Source: Beta vulgaris subsp. vulgaris
Lineage: Eukaryota > Streptophyta > Magnoliopsida > Caryophyllales > Amaranthaceae
Assembly (NCBI RefSeq): GCF_026745355.1
Contig: NC_079207.1
Location: forward strand, 33,304,020-33,368,019
Length of the DNA: 64,000 nt
Direction of reading: 5' to 3'
The stretch's first letter is position 1. Every line of letters starts with the position of its first letter. Both the position numbers and the translations under genes were made by a program. Below the pieces are notes generated by a model. The model worked only from the letters and a program-made list of their open reading frames with translations. It did not search any database and was not told the origin of the DNA. This document shows, piece after piece, positions 46,090 through 56,717 of the stretch.

Positions 46090-46862
46090 ATTCAACAAGA
46101 GGAGTATCTAGACCGAAGGGTTGATCCTCAGGAATTTCCTGGCTATTTTGGGGAGACTCTTTGTCAGTCTCTGCCTCTTTGTCTGAAGAATCAAGGAACA
46201 CATGAAGCTCCTCATCCTGCACCATCGTCCTCTGAAGGCTCTCCTAAAATAGCAAGCGGCGCTCAAAGCGAGGAACCTCCTCGGGAAAATTCGGCATCTC
46301 AAAGGCCTTTAGGGCCCAACTCTTGGACTTCTCGCTGACTTCATTGAGGGCCTCTTTGATGTCGTTGAAGGCCTTCGCCGCCTCCTTTTTCAGATGGTTG
46401 TTTTGGGCACTAAGAAGGATTTTATACCTTCTAAGCTGAATGGCGGCCACGAGAGCAGTATCTCTGTCCTCCTTCAGCTAGGTCGAGACATTAGCCAAGG
46501 CCAGTTGCCATTAAGCCTTCTTATTAAGCAGTTCGTTGATTTTGATGAGGTACTACTTGTTGCTAGACTCCAGTTGGGCCGACCGTTTTCCCAAGGCCTC
46601 CCGGGATTGACGATGAAAAGTCTCCATCATTTGGACGTCATACATGGCCTTATCACCATCCATTATTGCTTAGTGAACGAGTGACTTATTATCCTTTCTA
46701 AGCTCCGTCGCCCAATCTTTAGTAATAATGCCGCGAGGAAGAAGCCGAAACAACGAAGATCTAAGTCAGTAGACGAGTTAAAAAACAAAAAAAAAGTATT
46801 GAAGTACCAAAACAAAAACAGGAACGCAATGTACCTCAGCAACAAGTTCAGACATGAAACCC
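46090..46862 (-). pseudogene. LARD-like protein, C-terminal coiled-coil part
   Basis: Minus-strand frames read REALGKRSAQLESSNKYLIK, then LVAAIQLRRYKILLSAQNN and EAAKAFNDIKEALNEVSEKS, a clear helical coiled-coil style region. An acidic tail with EELHVFLDSSDKEAETDKES follows. A stop lies between the first two pieces and one frame change precedes the tail. This is the usual C-terminal form of these retroelement proteins. The gene continues beyond the hAT insertion at 48031. Confidence 0.65.
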
Positions 46863-48022
46863 CATGGTCGTTCCATAGAATTATTGGGTCCGGGGCAAAA
46901 AAAAAATATGGCCCCTAACGCACGATAAATTTATTAAAATATACACATTTATAGAATAATAACTAATTGAGAATTGACTAACGCACATCTACCAACAATT
47001 GTTTCTTCAAAAAACAGAAAACCTTTTATTTCATATGAGTAATATATGATGTTCCCTCCGTGACCTCCGTCCCAAAAACTCTGAATACTTGTGGAACATG
47101 TAGTTTAAGGTGCTAAATTGCAGTGTGACTATCAAATATTATCTTTATTTTAAAATAGATGTGATATGAGTTACTAGAGTACTTTTTATTAGAAACGAAA
47201 AAGAGAAATTATATGAGTTCTTTTTATTGATAAAGAAAGTGTGTTCATTATTTTTTATAATCAAATTCAGTTTATCACCCAACACCTAAAATAAATATTA
47301 GAAATCTAAGTTTACGTTTAGGTTGTGTAAATATCACCCAACACCTACAATTTACAATTTGAAATTCTACATGATAAAAATCATACTGTTTTTTTAACTA
47401 CAAAAATGAATCATATTTTAGAATACCTTTCGAAAGGAGGTAGAACAGAAAATCAAAAAGCAAATTGAAGAATTATTTCAAAAGGAAAATGAAAAACAAA
47501 AGAACAAGAAAGGAGTAAAACATTTAAGAAAGGAAAACAAAGCAAAAGGCATTGCCATAAATTTGGTTTCGAACCGGCACACTCATCACTTCCAAAGAAG
47601 CTACCATCTTCACTACGCTAAGTACTTGCAAGAGCAAGATGCTGAAACTAGATATTAGTAGTACTTATAGATTTCCAGATTTATGGGCCCTGGGCGGACG
47701 CCCCGCCTGCTAGGGTTGTTAGAAAATATCCGATCCGAAAATCCGCCTATCCGATCCCAAATTTTGGATATTCGACCGGATTTTTATGATTTCGGATATT
47801 TCGGACCGGATATCGGAAAAAAAATTCGGGTTTTCGGATCGGAATTTTCAAAAATGTCAACGGCTCGATCCGAAAATCCGGTGATCCGATCCAAAAACCC
47901 AGTATCCAATCCGAAAAGTCCTCTGATTCGAAATTTTCGGCTATCCAAATTTTTGGATCGGATTTGATCTGATATCTGACATTGAACAACTTTACCACTT
48001 GCCTGGCCCAGGGCCGGCTCTG
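46863..48022. mobile_element. hAT-type non-autonomous element
   Basis: 1160 bp with an exact 8-bp target duplication TGAAACCC (46855-46862, 48023-48030). The right end reads CAGAGCCGGCCCTGGGCC on the minus strand. The left end CATGGTCGTTCCATAG is a diverged counterpart. GGGTCCGGGGC and GGGCCCTGGGCGG words near the ends fit a well-known plant hAT family. No transposase is encoded. It sits inside the LARD-like gene and carries a second MITE. Confidence 0.8.
47711..47994. mobile_element. MITE inside the hAT-type element
   Basis: 284 bp that starts TAGGGTTGTT and ends with AACAACTTTA. Flanking CCGCCTGC (47703-47710) and CCACTTGC (47995-48002) match at 6 of 8 positions and may be a decayed target duplication. 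The body is made of ATCCGATCCGAAAATCC words in both orientations, and fold-back is extensive. Frames on both strands (47683-47967, 47747-48056) are by-products of the repeat. Confidence 0.75.
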
Positions 48023-48030
48023 TGAAACCC

Positions 48031-48880
48031 ACATGTCTAGAAAATGCACCCCTCAAGCCCTTTATTTAGGTATCAGGGTAGCATTTGAACAACTTCTACT
48101 TGAGCTTCTCTTGCTCAGCTTTTGATATTTTGGCAAAGACGGTAGAAGACTCATGGTGTGAGTCCACTAGCAGAGTAACTGAAGCTGACAAAGATCCTTT
48201 GTTCTTATCTGAAAAGGGGGGGGGTCAGTTCTCTTGATGGGAAAGACTAGTGAAAGTTTGTCTGACGGACTCATTGAACGTCCACCAACCCGAAACGTCC
48301 TAACTATGTTGGGGTAGTATGACTCACCTAAAGATAAAGACACGAATTTAATAGATAATGGCATTTGAGCCACCAGTTGAGCGACCGGCCCACTGGAAGC
48401 CGATCCATATTTAGCAGCCGCGTCGACTGATCCACCATTACAATAGCCATACCCGACTGGACCTTAGCCTGATCAGTTAGGAGAAGGGTGGAGACAAGCG
48501 CCTTCTATGCCACGACAAGAACATTAGTGGAAGATTCGTCCGCCTTCATAAATTTATCAGTTGGAGGTGGGATTGGTTCTTCTCCAGTCCCCTGGCTGGC
48601 CAGAGTTATCTTATGAACGGACGGTCATTCACTCTTCTTCATGGCCACAAAGCCCTTAGGTTTATTGGCCAATGGTTGATCACCGGCCGTGGCATGCCTT
48701 TTTTAGGACGAAGAAGACTTCCCAACCAGTGTCTTATACGTTCGGGCATTTTTCTACGCAAACATAATATGTTAAGTCAGAAAATATGTCCGTCCAAAAG
48801 CAAATGGCAAATTCAAAATTCTCAGAACTAGCTACGTTGCTTTCTCTAGGAAGCCGGCCATAAGGTAATTTATCATCTCC
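48031..48880 (-). pseudogene. LARD-like protein, middle linker part
   Basis: Frames on the minus strand include KALVSTLLLTDQAKVQSGMA, MAQMPLSIKFVSLSLGESYY and SLSASVTLLVDSHHESS, separated by stops. They have the Ser/Thr/Lys-rich, poorly conserved character of the linker between the N-terminal domain and the coiled coil in this protein class. No catalytic motif is visible. Confidence 0.5.
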
Positions 48881-49400
48881 TAGACAAAAACCAATAAATT
48901 ATACTCGTCCAAAGGATAATATAACGCATCTGGAAGAAGAGTAGCCGCAGAAGGAAACCAGCAAAGATCAAGTCGCTTCCCCATGGACAAGAGGGGTTTT
49001 AGATCTTCGACGGAGATCACTCGTAGAAGGAAGCCGACCAAGGCTAGCCACTCTCCTCCTACGATGGACCCTCGTCCGAGATCTGTGATTAGATATTGGA
49101 CGAAGGTCTCAAGTAGAAGGAGACTTGCAAGCCTTAGCCTTTTTCCTTCTGCGAAGGACCCTCGTCTAGGAAATGTGATTAGACGATTGGGTAAGATCAA
49201 CCCCTTAGCGGGATCGTCGTCAAAGATCAGCCTCAAATCCTGGACGAGGATCACTCGCTGAAGAATACCGGCCAGCTATAGCCGATTTCCTCCTACAAGG
49301 GATCTTCGTCCAGAAATCATTATATCACGGATGGCCAACGTCTAAAACCAGATTTATTCCTTCTGTGAACGACCCTCGTCCTATCTAATGAAGACGTCTA
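48880..49400 (-). repeat. Degenerate intragenic tandem repeat
   Basis: Blocks containing GTAGAAGGA, a pyrimidine stretch CTCCTCCTAC/TTCCTTCTGC and GGACCCTCGTC recur about 90-145 bp apart (49025-49070, 49110-49170, 49255-49310, 49350-49380). It lies between coding parts of the LARD-like gene and may be intronic. Confidence 0.7.
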
Positions 49401-49409
49401 AAGACTCTA

Positions 49410-49555
49410 GATGAACAAAAAAATAAAATATTTTACTAGAGTATCAGCCCTCTTCTCGACCCTTGTCTTGGTAAACTCTTTCCAAAGGTTATCGGTGAAC
49501 TTGGACACATCGATATCCTCCATCCAAGGCTTTTTTAATAGGATTCTGGTCGCGT
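49410..49555 (-). pseudogene. LARD-like protein, exon after the 80-bp intron
   Basis: Reading from 49555 the frame gives ATRILLKKPWMEDIDVSKFT and DNLWKEFTKTRVEKRADTLV, open to about 49420. It matches the usual continuation of the Transposase_28-like region and joins the upstream exon in frame across the predicted intron at 49556-49635. Confidence 0.65.
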
Positions 49556-49635
49556 CTATAAAAATCCCCTAAGGGTTAGTAAGATATATATATGTTTAGA
49601 CGACATGGTTTACTTGAGAGTTTTTGATGTTATAC
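49556..49635 (-). other. Predicted 80-bp GT-AG intron in the LARD-like gene
   Basis: On the minus strand the exon ends in GAGGAAAGAG, followed by GTATAAC, and the intron closes with TTTTTATAG before ACGCGACC. Splicing restores a continuous frame, while the unspliced sequence has stops. Length and T-rich content suit a plant intron. Confidence 0.65.
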
Positions 49636-50293
49636 CTCTTTCCTCGGCCAACAGCAAGGCAGCAGCGACCAAGAAGTTATCATTGAAAAATATTTTCTTA
49701 AAAGGAATCCAGTTAGCTGGCCCTTTAAAGGTTCTATGATTTGGCCGGAATAGTATTTCACTAAAGTATTACATTAACTCTTCGTCATACTTATCTTCTA
49801 ACTCCAAGAAAGAGGGCCAACATCTAGTATTCGTCACTGCACAACTATGGGTGCGGTAGTCCTCAACAACGTAATTAATGATGGCACGTAGTAAGATAAA
49901 ATTGGCTTTCTAGTCACGCATCTTCGAAGGCCAATCCCACGTAGTGAGAAATCCAGTACGGTTACATACGCTGAACCAATCGTCGTCCACCGTCTTTCGA
50001 ATCTGAGATACATAGTGTATCTTAGTAAAGGCTGGTAAAGAAAGGGCCAGGCCGCACAGTTCACCGACGGCTATAAAAGTAAGGACGTTGTGCCAAGCAT
50101 CCGACACCAATTGATTGTGGTTGATGTTGTAAAACCTTAGCACTTGCTCTACAAAATTCTGGAAGGGAATTTTCAACCTTGCGTCTAGTGCAAGCTTATA
50201 GACGGCAAAGTGGTTCTTACGAGGACTCAAATTTGTAACCTCCTTCTCTAGAATGACAAAGGAGTAGCCGAGCATGGGCAGGACGGAAGACAA
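49636..50293 (-). pseudogene. LARD-like protein, conserved N-terminal domain
   Basis: The open frame 50293-49910 reads SPRKNHFAVYKLALDARLKI, VLRFYNINHNQLVSDAWHNV, LPAFTKIHYVSQIRKTVDDD and FLTTWDWPSKMRD. A stop at TGA (about 49909) interrupts it, and it continues WPSFLELEDKYDEELM to the intron at 49635. The pattern (P..HF...LL...GI...QL.PNAW, then W..F.....) matches the putative gypsy-type transposase domain of plant retroelements. Despite the name, no catalytic role is established. Three in-frame stops indicate decay. Confidence 0.7.
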
Positions 50294-50299
50294 GAAGCT

Positions 50300-50853
50300 A
50301 GCGTCAGGGCATGAGCATGAGCATGGTTGGCTAAAATGAAACCCAGATTAGAAAGAGGACCTAGACGTCTCCTAATTTTTGAGGAAGTAGTGGAGGAGTT
50401 ATCTGTTTCTTCAGTAGTGTTGGAATGACCCTCATTGTTTCACTAAACGTGTTCCTCCATTTCCACCTCCCTACCAGACAGACTTGGCTAGAGACTTGCT
50501 TCGAAGTTTCCTTCTCTATTGTGGCCAAGGGAAGAAGGCCCAACCAATGGCCGAGCACTCTAACTTTCCCTTATCTCTTATGAGACTCGTCCGGTAGATT
50601 CCTCCTTCAGATGTATAAGAAGGGAGAATTATTCTTCGTCTCAAATGGGTCATTTGCTTGACGCGCACCAACTTACCCCTATACAGGTAAAGACTCGATC
50701 GTCTGACTTCGTCGGCCAAAACCAAAAAAAATATGCATAATCGTCCAGAATATGCCCAACCCTAGATTATGTCAAAGAATAAATATTATCAGTTCTAGTA
50801 TCTAGACAAACTCTTGAACGATCAGAATTATATAAAGAAGAAGAGGCATCCAT
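50300..50853 (-). pseudogene. LARD-like gene, 5' part
   Basis: The probable start ATG is at 50853 (MDASSSLYNSDRSRV), with an in-frame stop about 28 codons on. Later minus-strand frames contain REGNFEASL, EVEMEEHV and SSTTSSKIRRRLG, Ser- and Glu-rich text that fits the variable N-terminus. Frame breaks are frequent. Confidence 0.5.
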
Positions 50854-50929
50854 TTTGTTGATTTTTTAAGAAAAAATAAAGAATCATGGAGAACAAAAAG
50901 GAAAGAAGGGATACCTGATGAGCGTTTGG

Positions 50930-51060
50930 ACGATTCGGTGAAGAAAGTGAAAACTGGACGAATTCACTCTCTCTAGAAAACTAGAAACATGTAGAGTCAC
51001 TCTCTCTAGAAAAATTCTCTATACCGGTTCAGAGTGACTCTCTCTAGAAACATGTAAGGC
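50930..51060 (-). repeat. Three-fold AGTCACTCTCTCTAGAAA leader repeat
   Basis: CACTCTCTCTAGAAAACTAG, GTCACTCTCTCTAGAAAAAT and GTGACTCTCTCTAGAAACAT lie in tandem within 100 bp, upstream of the LARD-like gene on its own strand. Confidence 0.85.
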
Positions 51061-51689
51061 GTGAAATGATTTCAGAAAGAAAGAAAGGACATAAATATAG
51101 GGGGTGAAGAACCTCCTAAACCGGTTAAGAGTGATTGATAATTCCTGCACTGGCTAAAGGTATCCGGTAAAACCTCAAAAAATGGCTCAAATGTTTTCTA
51201 GTTTTCGCCACTATTTGAGGATGAGGTAACTTCCTCAAGTAAAAAGGAATTAACCGTCCAGGAGGCAATGGGGAAATCTGCTTTTACGGGTAAATGTTGT
51301 AGCCTAAACAAATCAATGGGTCTCCAGGAAACATGTGGATCCATCAAGAGCGTCCACATGTCCCCTATATAGACACATAATCGTGTCTCCCCATTTAAGG
51401 ATCGAATAATGAAACATATCGCGGAATTAGTTAGCGCGACCTAACGGAAGACCAATCTAAAGAACCACTCCAAAAGTGTGTTTCGAAATGATATTCTAAA
51501 CCCCAATTAGTTATTTATGATAATTAATTTGAGCCCAATTCTTTGAAGCCCAATTATATGATAATTAATTGATTTATTTTAATAAATAAATACTTTCAAA
51601 ATATATTTTTTATATATAGCTAAAATCATATTTTATCCCGTAAAATCGGATATCCGTAATTTAAGGATAAAAGAAATCTTTTAAACGCG

Positions 51690-52260
51690 TTTTGAATAAA
51701 GTTTGCAAAGGCACGTCAGGAGCCAGGCTGCTGCGCCTAGCACACCAACCTACGCATGGCGTAGGACCTTGCGCCTGGCGTATATTTGTGCATTAGGTGC
51801 AACTCCGTTCACCTGTGTCAGGTGCACTTATCTGCATCTGCATCTGACATGTGGAATTCTGACTCATTCATAGTCATGTGTCAAGCGCAGGTCTCGATGT
51901 GACACGCAAAGTTTCTTTCTTATCTTTTCCAAAATGCGTGTCATGTGTACGCTTTGTACTGCGCATGCCATGTCATGCTCTTGACACGTCAGCTGCACCA
52001 GGCGTAGTGTCGTTATGCCTATAAATACTTCGAATTTTCGGAATCAAGGACAACTTTTCATATTTATTTTACGAATACAAAAATCCTTACGAATACACTT
52101 CGACTCTCAAAAAATTAAAATACCTAAATACTTTCATTCAATACCTAATCACACTGCGTTCTTGGTTCCACGATTGCTCCGCCTAAGGGTTGTTGTACTC
52201 TTCAATCTAAACTGTATAGGTATAATCGTGAGGGTCCTTAAATAAATTCTCTATTTTATC
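51690..52260 (+). repeat. LTR-like promoter region
   Basis: Dense CGCCTGGCG/GGCGTAGG-type words (51730-51780), CATGTGTCA/GACACG words and a TATA box TATAAATA (52020-52027) followed by a plausible leader suggest a retrotransposon LTR on the + strand. No partner LTR or primer site was found. Similar GC-rich words recur at 63190-63480. Confidence 0.5.
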
Positions 52261-53931
52261 TTGAAGTTACTAACCGTTTCTTTCATGATGTTGATCTTTA
52301 ATATAAAAATCGTGCCTTTGTATATTACATACCTTTTTCTTCATATTATATTTATTCATGCGTTTTATATATTATTATATGCCTTCTTGATCATTCTTGA
52401 ATATTATATGATTGTCCTGCATGATATATATCACCTACATGATATTTTTGCTAATCAAAGAAATAGTTGCAACATTAATCAGATTAATGTGGACAATCTG
52501 CTAGGTTCCTAGTAAATTGATTGCATACTATCATATCACTAAAAAATAGTCTTTTTATGTGTTTCTTGAACCAATCTAGACTAAATAATTTTAGGCTCTT
52601 TAAAAATGTTACATAATTATTCTTTGCCATGAAATATGTAATCAATCGACATTTAGTGGAGGCCAGCTATAGGCAATATAATTTCTTCTTGTATTGTACC
52701 CTCATCCTCGAACTCCATCTTTGGTACACTTTTGAGCATCTATAGAGTCATAACAGGGAAATCTTCATTGGATAAGTAGTCCCTTATGTGTCCCTGCGGT
52801 TTTTTATATCCAATTAGCTTTATGACTCTACCTAAAAAGAATCGTTGGCGGCTTCTTTCAAAACAATTTTCAATAGAACTTTTACAATGGGGTAGTCAAA
52901 TCTAATACATGCTCGTCCCGCGTAGGAGAAACAAAAGCCTGCCTACAATTGGGTAACATCATTGGGGAGAATGTAAAAAAAAATTATTTTTTTAAAATGA
53001 GTGGGTGAAACTTGAAAAATATGATTCATTCTTCTTTTATGCTTTTGAATAATATATTGTTTTGCATATGCATGACTTTTGATCAGCCACCATAAGGACA
53101 ATCTACGTTGCCTCATTAGCACATGTTTTATGTGTGAGGTCACCCCCGGGGGCTTTGCGCTTTGTCCTTCCGAAACGCTTCTTGAGTGATAGTGTTGGAT
53201 ATTAGTCATAAGCAAACCTACCCAACTATAGCATTGGTCTCTTGTTCCTGCCTTGAGACTGGAGTGTTGTTACGTGTGGCCGCAGAGGAACAAAGCGTGG
53301 GATCAATCTCTTAGTCAGGTACCCTTTTCAAACTGAATCGAAACCTGAACAATAGTTTCAAACATAGAACTGGACTTTAGACCGGAACTTTGCATCCATG
53401 TTACATGACATTTCCCTGTCATTATAATTTTTTCCTATTATTATATTTTCAAATTTTCATTATTATGCACCGTTCCTAAGATGACGTCTAACGAACAATT
53501 AAAAAATTATCAATTCCCAATATGTCGTCTAAATCCCCAAAACACGTGTTTGGGAGTCATCATGCAAGGCCGAGTCTATCCTAAACAAAAAATCATCTAG
53601 GAAAATGGTCACGTAGAGTTAGAGTCATCATGCATGTCTACCTTCTCCCTTCCTGTTCAACTAATCTTTCCTGTCAATCTTACCTTACCATATTCAATCA
53701 ATTTCAAAAACTTACTCTTTCAAAATCAATCCTACACCCATGTCTATTCTACCTTTTTTCAAAAAGTATTTATTAATCATTATCATACACGACATTTACA
53801 AAAACATCTTCAAAATTAATCCATCATCTTTTCCTAACAAAAGATAAAAACAAAGGGTTCCTTTCAAAAACAAATTTCGAAAATTCTGAACCTGGTTCAA
53901 ACACCTTCATCCAATCCAATCATCCAAATCC
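52261..53931. other. Repeat-derived spacer
   Basis: No gene is visible. 52805-52930 and 53160-53325 have partners near 63870-63990 (same orientation) and 63700-63860 (inverted), so this is decayed dispersed repeat. 53640-53930 is C/A/T-rich. Confidence 0.55.
53160..53325 (+). repeat. Dispersed repeat B, left copy
   Basis: GTGTTGGATATTAGTCATAA ... CAAAGCGTGGGATCAATCTC is matched on the minus strand at about 63700-63860. Matching is roughly two-thirds to three-quarters by eye, with indels. Confidence 0.78.
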
Positions 53932-53964
53932 TACTAGTATAAAAAACAGCTTTTGCTACTTATG

Positions 53965-54118
53965 AAATGCTTTGGTTGATTAAACAACCCGAGCATTTGT
54001 GATACAAATGATCGTGTTGATTAGTCAACCGGAGCATTTTATACCAAATGCTTCGGTTGGCTAATCAACACGAGCATTTGTATCACAAATGCTCGGGTTG
54101 ATCAACGGAGCATTTGCA
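53965..54118. repeat. Subterminal palindrome array of the CACTA element
   Basis: GAGCATTTGT and ACAAATGCTC alternate with GGTTGATTA/TAATCAACC words, giving nested hairpins (54002-54060 pairs with 54040-54100). Such arrays bind CACTA regulatory proteins in studied systems. That role is an inference here. Confidence 0.88.
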
Positions 54119-54149
54119 TAATTAGGCGCAAAATTCGTTATTTTCTTAT

Positions 54150-54512
54150 GTTATCAGCCCTCCCAAAGTAAAGTCCCACCTCCCAAGTCTTCTATCAGTT
54201 ATCACTCCTAACTACGTACTAAGTCGCCTCCCCCTCCCAAAGGCCCCAATTCCTTCGCATCCTCCACCACTCAGCCGTCCTCCGTCGTCCCTCCCTCCCT
54301 CCGCCGGATTCAATTGGAACTCCCTTCGCACAAGTCCCTGGTTGCCGTTCGAAGTCTGCCGCCGTTCGAAATTCCTGGCCACAGTTCAATCGAGTTCGAA
54401 TCTCTTGCCGTTGCTGCTTCCACCACAGTTCACCACCGTTGCTGCTTCCACCAAAGTTCACCGGCGTTCGAAATTCGTGGCCGCAGTTCAATCGAGCAGT
54501 TATTCATTCAGG
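54150..54512 (+). other. Leader-exon-like block of the CACTA element
   Basis: Pyrimidine-rich sequence is followed by CCGTTCGAAATTC/CAGTTCAATCGAG words duplicated at 54360-54395 and 54465-54500, and ends with CAG|GTTTTTT, a good splice donor at 54511. The frames (54314-54544, 54342-54554) contain the duplication and are not recognised as a protein. Confidence 0.5.
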
Positions 54513-54537
54513 TTTTTTTTCTCTCTCTCCAAAAATT

Positions 54538-55424
54538 TATGTGAAATACCCTAATTTAGCAATTTTCAATGTGCTTCTAATTATTTAAATTGCGCCTAGT
54601 TTGCACAATTCATTCAATTTATTTGCTACATGTTCCTCTGAATTTCTTTTTTTTCTATAAATGCAAGTATTCATCGCAAGAGTCAATTTTTATTAGTCTT
54701 TATAATTGTTGCCAATTTTGTTGATTATGGCGGATTTGAATTAGAGTGTTTGGTTTAGTTGAATGGGTTTTTGGTAGATTTGAAGAGGTTGTTTCGGAAG
54801 AGTTAATTGTATTGATTAAGAAAGGTTGGCTGTTGGGTATATAATTTTCTCAATGCTGAACTTTAAACTGTTTAGTGAGGGTAAAAGTCTTTATATATTT
54901 TTGTTGCTGTATGAACCAGGGAACTTTAAGCGAGTAGTTGTTTTTCATCTTTTATGACGAGTTGAATTGAACATATATGACAATCACAAGGCAAAACGAG
55001 AGAGAACATGTCCTGTAGATGTATAGTAATGAACGAGAGCCACCTGCAGCAAGAACAAGAATCTAATACACTAGCATAAATGCTTGCATTTCTCAAGTGA
55101 AAAGTGGAAGGTGGCTGAAGTTTCTGCATTAAAATTTATTTTGTTCTGTACAATGTTTCTTTTCATGTGTGTGTGTATGAGTGGGATGGGGGTGTTGAAT
55201 CTAACCTGTTGTAATTGTTAATCGAGGTGTCAAAGCTGTCAAGAAATTGCATTCATTAAAAAAAAAAAAAGAGCTTATGTGAAACACCTATAGTATCTTA
55301 TGTGAAACACCCTAATTTATTATAAGCCAAATATTTAGAAGTTTGGTGTACACCTATAGTATCTTATGTGAAACACCCTAATTTATTTTCAATGTGCTTC
55401 TAATTATTCAAATTGTGCCTAGAC
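54538..55424. repeat. Intron-internal duplication of about 60 bp
   Basis: TATGTGAAATACCCTAATTT ... TGTGCTTCTAATTATT ... GCGCCTAG (54538-54600) recurs at 55362-55424. TCTTATGTGAAACACC is also repeated at 55296 and 55358. These lie in the presumed intron between the leader and the transposase. Confidence 0.82.
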
Positions 55425-56297
55425 ACTACTCAAGATTAAACCAAGACACTAACGACATCAACACGTACAGTATACAATAACAAAAAGAGCTTGAACAATC
55501 AGGTTCTACCCTATTTTAGCCCCCCTCAAAAAAGAAAATAATGCAATTAGACTATCACATCACAAAGAACTTAAATCTTCCAAAACGTTATGATTAATTT
55601 TCCGTCACACATAGGAAATTTATTCGGCAGAACAGTTGTGGCACTCTAATGATAACTTGATATAGATGTTATGTTACAGAAAGTAATAGTTGATAAGTCA
55701 ATGAGAAGCACAAACCAGAGATGGTGTTATGAACTTTTTTCTGAATTTATTTTACCTCCCATCTAAATGTCGACAGTCACTTTACCACCTCATTAACTAA
55801 CTCAAACGGCATTTATCAAGGTTGTCCAGATTAGGATCCTAATTTAGATTGGTGAAGTACTCATGATTCGATTTCAAGATCAGAGTCAATAGTTGAATCC
55901 TAAAAGTACCTTTTAAGACACAAATTTGAACATAATTAAACCAAAATCTCTAAAACAAATATGTATAAAAAATCTGAGAGATAAATTTCAAAAAGATATA
56001 CGGAATTTTATTAGTAGGGGATAAATGACTACTTCTTTTGTCTGCTAAAGTCGTTGCTAATATCAATCCTCTCCTTTTGGTTATAATGCTCAGGGTGCCT
56101 ACATATCTTACACCCCGTCTGTGTCTACTTGCTTCCGCGCGCTCTCTCTCTCGGTCTCCCATAGGTTAGTTGTGCTCCCTCTTACTCTTATGTAAAATTA
56201 GTTAGCATCTTTAAGAATCAAGGACTGGACTTTAATCAAAAGTTTGTTTTTATTATGCACAATTAAAGTATCATCATAATCATATGCCTAGATACCC

Positions 56298-56332
56298 ATC
56301 CAAGACTTACTCATTCGGAGTAAGTCTTGGAT
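56298..56332. repeat. Perfect 15-bp hairpin
   Basis: ATCCAAGACTTACTC (56298-56312) and its exact complement (56318-56332) enclose a 5-base loop, about 390 bp before the transposase ATG. Confidence 0.93.
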
Positions 56333-56345
56333 AGTCCCTGTTGGG

Positions 56346-56575
56346 ACTGTTCTTGGACGTTTGATCTCACTTAGGTGGTAAATGTATGTTTTCTTTTCGT
56401 TCTATGGAAAATCACGGCTACTCATTTCCCTAATTTTTCCTAGGTGCATATGTAGATAAGTAATTACCTACATTGCGTACTTGGAAACTGTAGGGAAATG
56501 CTGCCGGATTTTCCATAGAATCGAGAAGATGACGTACATTTACTAGTGGATTAGACGTCAAAGGATGGGTTAGGT
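56346..56575. repeat. Long inverted repeat upstream of TNP2
   Basis: About 90-bp arms (56346-56440 and 56482-56575) pair imperfectly. The best block is TTCTATGGAAAATC (about 56400) against GATTTTCCATAGAA (about 56510), with flanking GTAAATGTAYGT words also matched. The RNA could form a long hairpin. Confidence 0.82.
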
Positions 56576-56717
56576 TGGAGTGATAAGGACCTTTGAAAGA
56601 CATGCATATATTCATGCTATAAATCTTCTTTTGATTTTGCATCTTCATATTGTTTAATGCTTAAATGATTGACAATGTGTTATTATGTGTTTAATTAGTC
56701 GTTAAAGGTTTGTTTGA

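Larger units (their letters stand above)
45660..51500 (-). mobile_element. LARD-like retroelement with its own gene
   Basis: A minus-strand unit carries a gene of the putative gypsy-type transposase (Transposase_28-like) kind, which is typical of large non-autonomous retroelement derivatives. A leader and TATA-like sequence (TATATAG, about 51370) lie upstream, and tandem repeats lie both inside the gene and downstream of it. I could not identify its LTRs, so both ends are approximate. A hAT-type element (46863-48022) interrupts it. Confidence 0.62.

Noticed and set aside
47683..48056. Long overlapping frames on both strands
   Set aside because: They translate the ATCCGATCC palindrome repeats of a MITE in several frames and show no domain.
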